This document shows, piece after piece, positions 1 through 5,608 of a stretch of DNA of 8,618 bases. How positions within the stretch are numbered: the stretch's first letter is position 1; each line of letters begins with the position of its first letter. The notes under the pieces were generated by a model. The model did not search any database, was not told the DNA's origin, and was given only the letters and a program-made list of their open reading frames with translations. The stretch is from Rickettsiaceae bacterium (GTDB taxonomy: Bacteria; Pseudomonadota; Alphaproteobacteria; Rickettsiales; Rickettsiaceae), in assembly GCA_021741285.1 (NCBI GenBank), contig JAIOYD010000050.1, forward strand, positions 1 through 8,618. Direction: 5' to 3'. Both the position numbers and the translations under genes were made by a program.

Positions 1-71
1 GTTGTGCGCTTGATTCCCGTCAATCTGCGAAACTCTTCTTGGGCTTCACACTTTATTTGTTCAAACCTCAT
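1..71 (-). CDS. IS5-family transposase, N-terminal fragment (continues beyond the window)
   Basis: Only the first 23 complete codons are visible, from an ATG at 71-69 to the window edge, starting MRFEQIKCEAQEEFRRLTG and continuing IKRT. The pattern 'EEFRRLTGIKRTT' near the start is characteristic, from memory, of IS5-type DDE transposases common in Rickettsiales (an HTH-containing N-terminal region). An AAGGA ribosome binding site sits about 7 bases before the ATG. The catalytic DDE residues lie outside the window, so activity cannot be judged. The fragment is too short for a confident subgroup assignment, but its position just inside an apparent IS end supports the call. Confidence 0.7.
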   Translation of the reverse strand, partial: MRFEQIKCEAQEEFRRLTGIKRT

Positions 72-134
72 CTAATATCCTTGCTTTAAAAGCAACCAGT
101 TTAATCAATCCCTGCGGTTATGCAAGAGGTCTAA
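1..134 (-). mobile_element. Partial IS5-family insertion sequence, left part cut off by the window edge
   Basis: The reading frame of the upstream binding-protein gene stops matching its paralogue at about position 134. From there the minus strand reads TTA then GACCTCTTGCATAACCGC, which looks like an outer inverted repeat. A transposase start codon preceded by a good ribosome binding site follows 60 bases further in. The TTA at 132-134 could be the 3-bp target duplication typical of some IS5 subgroups. The other end lies outside the window, so the duplication and the second inverted repeat cannot be confirmed. The element is inserted in the same orientation as its host gene. Confidence 0.75.
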
Positions 135-608
135 TATAACTCCTATATTTTTTATATCAGGAACAATCTGCCTTATCTTCTCAATTAACTCTTCTATTGG
201 AGGGTTATCAGCTATTCCAATTACATCGTCATGATTTGTTAGATTTATGGCCTCAGGATCGCTAACAGCTAAGAATGCCAATATTGAACTATCTGTCTTA
301 GCCTTCATAATAACTTGAGCCGAGGGAGTGGCAATTGCTACCATAAATTCTGGCTTAACTGAAGCTTGATGCTTGGCAATCTGCGCACTATTACCAATAT
401 TACCCTGGGCATTAGCCATAATAATCTTTGCTTTATTTGGCAAAATACCTCTTTCTTCCAAACCTTTAACTAAGCCATTATATGAAGCATCTAAGGCAAC
501 ATGTGATACAAATTGGTTAACTGTAATTGTAGTTTTATTTTCTGCACTACTAAAGTTTATTTGCCCTAGTATTGTTAAAAGCATTACAATAAAAAATCTT
601 TTTTTCAT
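105..608 (-). pseudogene. TrpX-like ABC transporter substrate-binding protein, truncated by an IS insertion
   Basis: This is the first half of a periplasmic substrate-binding protein of the ABC_sub_bind family, paralogous to the gene immediately upstream. Residues 1-22 form a signal peptide (KKR, hydrophobic core, FSSA before ENK). Shared blocks with the neighbour include NAQ..I.N...IAK (about 66-79) and the family motif TPSAQ (about 94-98). The neighbour has 341 residues; this frame has 167. Homology ends at about residue 158, at IVPDIKNIGVI, and the last eight residues (DLLHNRRD) are read from the IS end. The C-terminal lobe is therefore missing, and the product could not form the two-lobed binding cleft. 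The start has a strong AGGAG site and overlaps the upstream stop by 4 bp (ATGA), implying translational coupling. The frame up to the IS is undamaged, suggesting a recent insertion. Any remaining 3' part would lie to the left of the window. Confidence 0.85.
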
Positions 609-1630
609 TTTTCTCCTACTATTATATCCGTTTTAATACCAAGCAATTCATCTGGTACTACTATCCCCATAGAATCTGCTGTTATTTTGTTAATAAAAAT
701 TTGTACTTTCTCAGGCTTGCCGACATTGACCATATTCTCTCCTTTAAGAACGCGGGCTAATATTTTACCTGCAGTCCTTCCAACTTCATATTGAGTATAG
801 CCAATACATGCCAAAACCCCTTGCTTTACTGAATCGGGATCACTCGAGAATACTGGGATTTTATGCTGCCTTGATAACTGAACCAACTTTGGCATCGATG
901 CAAATACTGTATTATCTGATGGAATATATATCACATCAACTTTACCAACAAGAGCACTAACGCTTTGTACTATTTGATTAGAGTTAGCCATGGGAGAATC
1001 TATATATTCTAGTTTGCCTTTAATAGCTTCCTTTAAAAGTTCAATAGTTTTTACAGAATTTGCCTCACCTGTATTATATAAAAAACCTATTTTCTTTGCT
1101 GAAGGAATCATTGATAAAATCAGAGATACTTCTTCCTCAATAAGAGGATAATCCATTGCACCACTTACGTCTTTTGTAGCAATTGCAAGATCTTGCACTA
1201 AACCAGCTGCAACAGGATCAGTAACTGAAGAGAAGATTACCGGAATACCTTTATTGCCAGCCGCCTTAACCACTGCTTGCGCAGATGGTGTAGATATAGG
1301 CACAATCGCATCTGGTTTGAGGGAAATAAATTGCTTGGCAATCATCAACGCATTAGCAATTGATGACTGAGCATTTTTTTCTATTACTTCTAAGTTTTCA
1401 CCTATTTCAAAACCGTTTTCTTTAAGCGCATCAAGAATACCCTCTTTAGCTTGTTGCAAAGATGGGTGCTCAACAATCTCAGTAATAGCTATTAGCTTTT
1501 TTTGAGTTGCATAAGCACTATTTATAGTAAAAATTAGGCTGGTTAGTAGTAATGTTGAGATACGGAGCAAATTAAGCAGAATGCTTGTGCTAGCTAGATT
1601 AGATTTTGTATTAAGTCTGAGTGGTTCCAT
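605..1630 (-). CDS. TrpX-like ABC transporter substrate-binding protein
   Basis: This is a periplasmic binding protein of the ABC_sub_bind family (PF04392), which captures small molecules for an ABC importer; characterised members bind tryptophan or tyrosine. The 341-residue length is normal for the family. An unusually long polar N-terminal stretch (about 1-15) precedes a hydrophobic core (about 16-36) and an A-Y-A cleavage site at 39-41. Family blocks seen are KNAQ..I.NAL.IAKQ, STPSAQAVVKA, SSVTDPVAAGLV, IGFLYNTGEANS, the second-lobe block VDVIYIPSDNTVFASM and an IPVFSSDPDSVKQG segment. The start is supported by an AGGA site about 7 bases upstream; no better internal start was seen. No permease or ATPase gene is in view. 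The ligand is not determined by the sequence; an aromatic amino acid is the family-based guess. The stop overlaps the start of the truncated paralogue. Confidence 0.9.
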   Translation of the reverse strand: MEPLRLNTKSNLASTSILLNLLRISTLLLTSLIFTINSAYATQKKLIAITEIVEHPSLQQAKEGILDALKENGFEIGENLEVIEKNAQSSIANALMIAKQFISLKPDAIVPISTPSAQAVVKAAGNKGIPVIFSSVTDPVAAGLVQDLAIATKDVSGAMDYPLIEEEVSLILSMIPSAKKIGFLYNTGEANSVKTIELLKEAIKGKLEYIDSPMANSNQIVQSVSALVGKVDVIYIPSDNTVFASMPKLVQLSRQHKIPVFSSDPDSVKQGVLACIGYTQYEVGRTAGKILARVLKGENMVNVGKPEKVQIFINKITADSMGIVVPDELLGIKTDIIVGEK

Positions 1631-1800
1631 TTTGTTTTCCTATTCGTTTTATTGGTTATATTTTTTGTAAAATGACTGGCATACGCGCAGGAGCCATAAG
1701 GCATGAAAAATCGATAATATGAGCCAAAGCCCATAAATCGAGAAAACCCGAATAGGAAAGGGTTTTTAATCATGTCCAAATTAGTGGTCATTACAAAAGC
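1631..1800 (-). promoter_or_regulatory. Candidate structured 5' leader with an anti-Shine-Dalgarno hairpin
   Basis: On the minus strand, 1766-1743 can fold into a 7-bp hairpin (AAAACCC/GGGTTTT) with a 10-base loop, TTTCCTATTC. That loop is exactly complementary to GAATAGGAAA at 1645-1636, which contains the AGGA ribosome binding site (1641-1638) of the binding-protein gene. Alternatively the two regions pair as an 11-bp perfect inverted repeat (1749-1759 with 1636-1646), extendable by four more pairs across a 2-base bulge. Either pairing would hide the ribosome binding site. The same leader carries an upstream reading frame rich in Phe and Tyr (1791-1594, or from an internal ATG at 1773), which runs past the real start in another frame and lacks a good ribosome binding site. 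No known riboswitch family is recognised. The structure is seen; regulation is inferred. Confidence 0.4.
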
Positions 1801-1825
1801 ATAAATTAATTTATAACCGCCCTTT

Positions 1826-1854
1826 AGCTTAACCTAAGTAAAGCATTTAGTCAA
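1826..1854 (-). promoter_or_regulatory. Candidate sigma-70 promoter for the binding-protein genes
   Basis: On the minus strand TTGACT (1854-1849) is followed after 17 bases by TAAGCT (1831-1826). The -35 box matches the consensus at five of six positions and the spacing is ideal, but the -10 box is weak. Transcription would start near 1820 and give a leader of about 190 bases containing the hairpin described above. In AT-rich DNA such matches arise easily. Confidence 0.3.
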
Positions 1855-1900
1855 GTAGGGTAGATACTATAAGGAGATAACCCAAAGGCCATCATTATGT

Positions 1901-1931
1901 TTTATAATTTGCTTTTATTTATTGCTGTCAA
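1901..1931 (-). promoter_or_regulatory. Candidate second sigma-70 promoter for the binding-protein genes
   Basis: On the minus strand a perfect TTGACA (1931-1926) lies just after the stop of the TatA/B-like gene, with TATAAA at 1906-1901. The 19-base spacing is longer than optimal. The -35 box also overlaps a weak 6-bp hairpin (TTATTG/CAATAA, 1919-1934). The stretch from 1801 to 1941 otherwise holds only an AT-rich 14-bp palindrome at 1801-1814 and no gene. Confidence 0.3.
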
Positions 1932-1941
1932 TAATATTAGC

Positions 1942-2286
1942 TTATTTATTCTCTATCTCATCCTGCATTTTATCTTTAACCAACTTACGGTAATGTTTCT
2001 TAATCAAAGAGAGGGAATACTCTCCCTCATATTCCGAATCAAGATTGGCAATTTTCTGTAAATAGAAATTCATCTGTTCCATCTCGTGATCTAGATGTTC
2101 AGACTTAGACTTTTTTAAAGAGCTTTCAATATCCATATCAGGATCGATATGCGACATGATCTCTTGTTTGGTATTGGAGATAAAAGACTTTATCTGCCTA
2201 ATCTTTGCTAGAATTTTAGGAATATCTTCAGGTTTCATCACTAAAAGACTAATTATTACAATTAACAATAGTTCAAATAGAGACAT
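1942..2286 (-). CDS. TatA/TatB-like membrane-anchored protein
   Basis: The 114-residue protein begins MSLFELLLIVIISLLVMKP. One N-terminal membrane segment (about 3-17) is followed by a proline hinge (P19) and an amphipathic basic helix (about 20-45). This is the layout of TatA/TatB, the subunits of the twin-arginine translocase that exports folded proteins across the inner membrane. Glu5 sits where TatB has its conserved membrane glutamate, which favours TatB over TatA. The hinge reads MKPEDIP rather than the usual F/L-G-P, so the assignment is by resemblance. Residues 49-114 are charged and probably helical, without a recognised domain. The start matches the family, but the ribosome binding site is weak (AAAGAAAG). 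It is 114 bp downstream of the ankyrin gene; no tatC or tatA is nearby. A lineage-specific family of unknown function remains possible. Confidence 0.6.
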   Translation of the reverse strand: MSLFELLLIVIISLLVMKPEDIPKILAKIRQIKSFISNTKQEIMSHIDPDMDIESSLKKSKSEHLDHEMEQMNFYLQKIANLDSEYEGEYSLSLIKKHYRKLVKDKMQDEIENK

Positions 2287-2339
2287 GCAACTTTCTTTAC
2301 ATTAATTTATCAAATTCTTTATCTAGATTTACTGTAAAA

Positions 2340-2345
2340 ATTATA
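2340..2345 (-). promoter_or_regulatory. Possible -10 box before the TatA/B-like gene
   Basis: The minus strand reads a perfect TATAAT here, about 54 bases before the start codon of the TatA/B-like gene. No convincing -35 box lies 16-18 bases upstream (the best is CTGTTA), so this may be chance in AT-rich DNA. Nothing else was seen in the 114-base gap from 2287 to 2400, including no clear terminator after the ankyrin gene. Confidence 0.2.
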
Positions 2346-2400
2346 AATTCAAAATATAATCTAACAGTTCTACCACACCTATATTTTTTATCAGTATTTG

Positions 2401-3024
2401 TTAACTACACTCGCCTATTTCATCATGTACATTATAGTCTCCTGACAGGTTTTTAACCATTGGAGAACCACACCTCTCTATATCAATTTTTTCAGAAAAT
2501 GCATCCTCATCACGATCTTCTGATAAAAGTAACTTACGTAGATCGTCAATACTTTGTGAATCATCCTCTAAGTTTATCGGAAAAATCACACGTGCCTTAT
2601 GTCCTAAATGATTCTTAGTTGTTACACGTCCATCTGTTAGATCTTCTATAGTCATTTTTGTACCGTACTTTATGATACGTTGCTGATGGTACAATTCAAC
2701 ATCTTTATCTACAAAGCTTCCCCCTTGTTTTATCAACTGCTTTATTATTGCTGGATTAGTATCAGCTGTCTTAAGTGCAAGACTCAGAGGGGTAATACCC
2801 GTGTTAGAAAGCTGATTAGGAAAAACTCCCCCAGCAAGCAACAACTCCACACCTTCTAGCTTGTTAGCATACACTGCGCAGTGCAATGGAGTAAATCCAT
2901 CTGCTTCTCTAGATTGATTTACTAAGGTTGCATCTTTATTAATTAAACGATTTAACATTACGTAATCAAATTTTCTAATAACCCTAAATATTGCTACCTT
3001 GTCTGAAAAATGATGAGATTTCAT
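2401..3024 (-). CDS. Ankyrin-repeat protein of unknown function
   Basis: The protein has 207 residues and no signal peptide or membrane segment. Two ankyrin repeats are clear: about 43-75 (DGFTPLHCAVYANKLEGVELLLAGG) and about 76-108 (GITPLSLAL...IIKQLIKQGGSF). A degenerate repeat precedes them at about 10-42 (FDYVMLNRLINKDATLVNQ). The remaining 100 residues have no recognised domain; 135-190 is acidic and polar. Ankyrin repeats mediate protein-protein binding. In Rickettsiales such proteins are often secreted effectors acting in the host cell, but three repeats and no visible secretion signal do not prove that here. The start has an AGG-containing site (ATAGGTAGAAG before ATG). It stands alone between a 242-bp gap upstream and the TatA/B-like gene downstream. 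Partner and function cannot be named. Confidence 0.8.
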   Translation of the reverse strand: MKSHHFSDKVAIFRVIRKFDYVMLNRLINKDATLVNQSREADGFTPLHCAVYANKLEGVELLLAGGVFPNQLSNTGITPLSLALKTADTNPAIIKQLIKQGGSFVDKDVELYHQQRIIKYGTKMTIEDLTDGRVTTKNHLGHKARVIFPINLEDDSQSIDDLRKLLLSEDRDEDAFSEKIDIERCGSPMVKNLSGDYNVHDEIGECS

Positions 3025-3266
3025 CTTCTACCTATTCCATAATTGATTAAATTAAGAGTTATAGTAAGTTTAAACTCATTTATATTTATGTGTTAGGCAC
3101 GAGGAACAAAATCTATACATGAAGGAACGAGTTAAGAGGAAGAGGAGAATAAAAGCATAGCAACAACCGTAAATCCCAATGCCTATAAACCCATAAATCA
3201 CCACATAATAAACTTGTGTACAAGTTTATTATGTGTCCAGACACGCTCACTAGTCAATAGTTTTTT
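3025..3266. other. Intergenic stretch with a purine-rich tract and a long palindrome
   Basis: This 242-base gap separates ettA from the ankyrin gene. It contains the 15-bp inverted repeat annotated separately and a purine-rich plus-strand tract at about 3121-3150. It also has a 13-codon plus-strand frame from 3119 to 3160 (MKERVKRKRRIKA), too short and too badly spaced from its GAGGA to accept as a gene. Both strands show short open stretches interrupted by stops, as in a decayed or repeat-derived sequence. The 10-mer CCCATAAATC at about 3190-3199 also occurs in the 1631-1800 leader. No tRNA was seen. Confidence 0.4.
3202..3235 (-). terminator. Perfect 15-bp inverted repeat, possible terminator of the mnmG-ettA unit
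   Basis: CACATAATAAACTTG (3202-3216) and its exact reverse complement (3221-3235) flank a 4-base centre. The repeat begins 32 bases past the ettA stop. The transcript would fold into a long, AT-rich hairpin. The tract that follows on the minus strand (GTGATTTATGGG) is not a proper U-run, so this is not a textbook intrinsic terminator. Transcript-end protection or a repeat element are alternatives. A second small inverted repeat, GTGTC-CA-GACAC, overlaps it at 3233-3244. Confidence 0.45.
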
Positions 3267-4934
3267 CTAAACCAATTTCTTGTGTCTATATTTTGGATTC
3301 TTAGTATCTTCACCTACTATATTAATCATATAATTATGGTAATCCTCATAATTACCCTCAAACCACGTTGCACTTCCATCTTTATCATAGGAAATTATAT
3401 GCGTGGCAATTCTATCTAAGAACCAGCGATCGTGGCTAATGACAAATACACAGCCAGCAAAATCAAGTATGGCATCTTCAAGAGCTCTTAGCGTGTCCAC
3501 ATCTAAATCATTTGACGGTTCATCAAGTAAAATGACATTGGCTCCTTCTTTAAGTAACTTTGCCAAATGCACCCTATTACGTTCACCACCAGAGAGTTGC
3601 CCAACTTTCTTTTGTTGCTGAGCTCCTTTAAAATTAAAAGCCGAGCAATAAGCTCTACTTTTTATAGATATATCCCCCAGCTCAAGAACTTCTAGCCCTT
3701 CGGAGATTTCTTCCCAAACATTTTTATTATCATCTAAATGATCGCGCGACTGATCAACATACCCAAGCTTAACAGTGTCACCAATATTAATTCTGCCACC
3801 GTCTGGTTTTAACTTACCAGTAATCATATTAAATAATGTTGACTTACCTGCACCATTAGGACCTACAATTCCTACAATAGCTCCGCGCGGAACCCGAAAG
3901 TTAAAATCTGTTAACAATGATCTATCACCAAATTTCTTAGATAAATTTTCTACCTCAATAACCAATTCACCAAGCCTAGGGCCATTTGGAATAATTATTT
4001 GAGCAGTACCGTTACTAGCATCTCGATTTTTGTTAAGCAATTCTTGATAAGCATTAATTCTAGCTTTACTCTTAGCCTGCCTAGCTTTTGGAGATTGTTG
4101 GACCCACTCTAGCTCTCGCTTAAGATGCTTGGAACGATCACTTTCTTCTTTTTCTTCAAGCGATAATTTCTCTTGTTTTTGCTTCAACCAAGCAGAATAA
4201 TTTGAATGCCACGGCACACATTTTCCGTGATCAATTTCTAAAATCCACTCTGCAACATTATCCAAAAAATAACGATCGTGAGTAATTGCAACAACGGTTC
4301 CTTTGTACTCTTTCAAGAAGTTTTCAAGCCAAGATACTGACTCAGCATCAAGATGGTTAGTTGGCTCATCAAGTAAGAGCATGCCAGGCCTTTCCAAAAG
4401 CAACTTACAGAGTGCAACTCTCCTTTTTTCACCACCAGAAATCTTTGTAACGTCAGCATCTTTTGGAGGGCAACGAAGCGCACTCATCGCCATTTCAATT
4501 TCTCTTTCAATGCTCCAACCATCACAAGCATCTATTTTTTCTTGCAAATCAGCTTGTTTGATTAGAAGATCATTCATCTCATCATCCGTCATTTCTTCAG
4601 CAAATTTAGAGCTTACTTCATTAAACTCATCAATGAGTGCCTTTTTTTCTGCTAGCCCATCCATAATATTCTCAAAAACATTTTTGCTAGGATCCAAATG
4701 AGGTTCCTGCGATAAATGCCCAATTTTTACTCCATCAGCAACAAAAGCCTCACCTTCATATTCCTTATCTAACCCAGCCATTATCTTCAATAATATCGAC
4801 TTACCAGCACCGTTATGACCTATTATTCCTATTTTCGCTCCAGGTAAAAAAGATAACCAAGTTTCCTTAAGAATCTGCTTACCATTAATTGACTTACTCA
4901 AGCCTTTCATTACATATACATACTGATATGACAT
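3267..4934 (-). CDS. ettA: Energy-dependent translational throttle protein EttA (ABC-F ATPase)
   Basis: This is a soluble ABC-F protein with two fused nucleotide-binding domains. It acts at the ribosomal E site and, in E. coli, couples translation of early peptide bonds to ATP level. The length of 555 residues equals that of E. coli EttA as I recall it. Domain 1 has Walker A GHNGAGKS (39-46), the EttA 'arm' insertion (about 90-140), signature SGGEKRRV (166-173), Walker B LLLDEPTNHLD (186-196, catalytic Glu190) and His219. The P-site tRNA interaction linker covers about 242-325, with the basic stretch SPKARQAKSKARI. Domain 2 has Walker A GPNGAGKST (358-366), signature SGGERNRV (448-455), Walker B LLDEPSNDLD (catalytic Glu472) and His501. 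All ATPase residues are present. The start has an AAGGA site about 7 bases upstream. It is the last gene of the operon, 21 bp after the transaldolase gene. Confidence 0.96.
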   Translation of the reverse strand: MSYQYVYVMKGLSKSINGKQILKETWLSFLPGAKIGIIGHNGAGKSILLKIMAGLDKEYEGEAFVADGVKIGHLSQEPHLDPSKNVFENIMDGLAEKKALIDEFNEVSSKFAEEMTDDEMNDLLIKQADLQEKIDACDGWSIEREIEMAMSALRCPPKDADVTKISGGEKRRVALCKLLLERPGMLLLDEPTNHLDAESVSWLENFLKEYKGTVVAITHDRYFLDNVAEWILEIDHGKCVPWHSNYSAWLKQKQEKLSLEEKEESDRSKHLKRELEWVQQSPKARQAKSKARINAYQELLNKNRDASNGTAQIIIPNGPRLGELVIEVENLSKKFGDRSLLTDFNFRVPRGAIVGIVGPNGAGKSTLFNMITGKLKPDGGRINIGDTVKLGYVDQSRDHLDDNKNVWEEISEGLEVLELGDISIKSRAYCSAFNFKGAQQQKKVGQLSGGERNRVHLAKLLKEGANVILLDEPSNDLDVDTLRALEDAILDFAGCVFVISHDRWFLDRIATHIISYDKDGSATWFEGNYEDYHNYMINIVGEDTKNPKYRHKKLV

Positions 4935-4955
4935 TATTTTTCCTTATAAATTGAA

Positions 4956-5606
4956 TTAAATTTTCATCCCAGACTTTGCCCAGTCTTGATTAAACTTCTC
5001 AAGCCCCTTACTGGTAAGGTCATGCTCAACTAGCTGAGATAGTATTTTCGCTGAGACAGTCACCACATCTGCTCCACATAATGCAGCTTCAAACACATGC
5101 TCCGTGCTTCTTATCGAAGCCGCAAGTATTTTAGTTTTAAAATCATAATTGTTATAAATATTTCGAATATCAGAAATTAATTGAATTCCATCCTCACCCA
5201 AGTCTTCGAGCCTACCAATAAAAGGAGAAATATAAGTAGCTCCACTTTTTGCAGCTAGTAATGCTTGGTTTGGAGAAAAACACAAAGTCATATTTACCTT
5301 AGCTCCACTATCCCGAAAATATTTACAAGCTCTAAGTCCATCCCAAGTCATAGGAAGCTTTACTACAATATTTGAGGCAATTTTTAGTATCTTGTTGCCT
5401 TCTTTAACCATTTCCTCAAAATCATTTGAAGCTACCTCAACGCTAATATCACCATTAATTAATTCACACATCGAATTTATCGTGTCATAAAAATCCATCT
5501 TAGAATTAGCCATTAGCGAAGGATTGGTTGTTATACCATCAACAACATTGTATATCCGATATTTTTTAATCTCCACGAGATCAACGCTATCTAAAAATAT
5601 TTCCAT
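4956..5606 (-). CDS. tal: Transaldolase, small TalC/FSA-type
   Basis: This cytosolic TIM-barrel aldolase transfers a dihydroxyacetone unit between sugar phosphates in the non-oxidative pentose phosphate pathway, supplying ribose-5-phosphate and erythrose-4-phosphate. The 216 residues are typical for the short transaldolase/fructose-6-phosphate aldolase family. Seen are MEIFLDSVDLVEIKK at the start, DGITTNPSL (23-31), the Schiff-base lysine in VVKLPMT (Lys83), and SPFIGRLEDLGEDG (127-140). Two positions that separate the activities favour transaldolase: Glu57 in SVEVAS, where the aldolase FsaA has Gln, and Phe129, where it has Tyr. The start follows the parB stop by two bases and lacks a strong ribosome binding site, so coupled translation is likely. 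Its place behind parAB is a matter of genome layout rather than shared function, as far as can be seen. Confidence 0.9.
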   Translation of the reverse strand: MEIFLDSVDLVEIKKYRIYNVVDGITTNPSLMANSKMDFYDTINSMCELINGDISVEVASNDFEEMVKEGNKILKIASNIVVKLPMTWDGLRACKYFRDSGAKVNMTLCFSPNQALLAAKSGATYISPFIGRLEDLGEDGIQLISDIRNIYNNYDFKTKILAASIRSTEHVFEAALCGADVVTVSAKILSQLVEHDLTSKGLEKFNQDWAKSGMKI

Positions 5607-5608
5607 GA

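Noticed and set aside
373..636. Plus-strand hydrophobic 87-codon open frame
   Set aside because: It is antisense to a signal-peptide-encoding region, which naturally gives hydrophobic codons on the other strand.
1743..1766. Intrinsic terminator formed by AAAACCC/GGGTTTT
   Set aside because: Its plus-strand T-run would serve no plus-strand gene, and on the minus strand it lies just before the binding-protein gene; the complementarity of its loop to the ribosome binding site explains it better.
1897..2061. Plus-strand 54-codon hydrophobic frame with AAGGAG upstream
   Set aside because: The AAGGAG is about 20 bases from the ATG, too far to use, and most of the frame is antisense to the TatA/B-like gene.
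2580..2596. Second parS-like site around CACACGTGCC
   Set aside because: It only shares the CACGTG centre; the flanking bases do not match the TTTCACGTGAAA core.
3119..3160. Plus-strand 13-codon frame encoding a very basic peptide
   Set aside because: It is too short, its GAGGA is too far away, and it fits better as part of a purine-rich or repeat-derived tract.
4303..4701. Plus-strand 132-codon open frame opposite ettA
   Set aside because: It is antisense to a full, well-conserved ettA; the low-complexity Ser-rich product has no recognisable domain and is a shadow.
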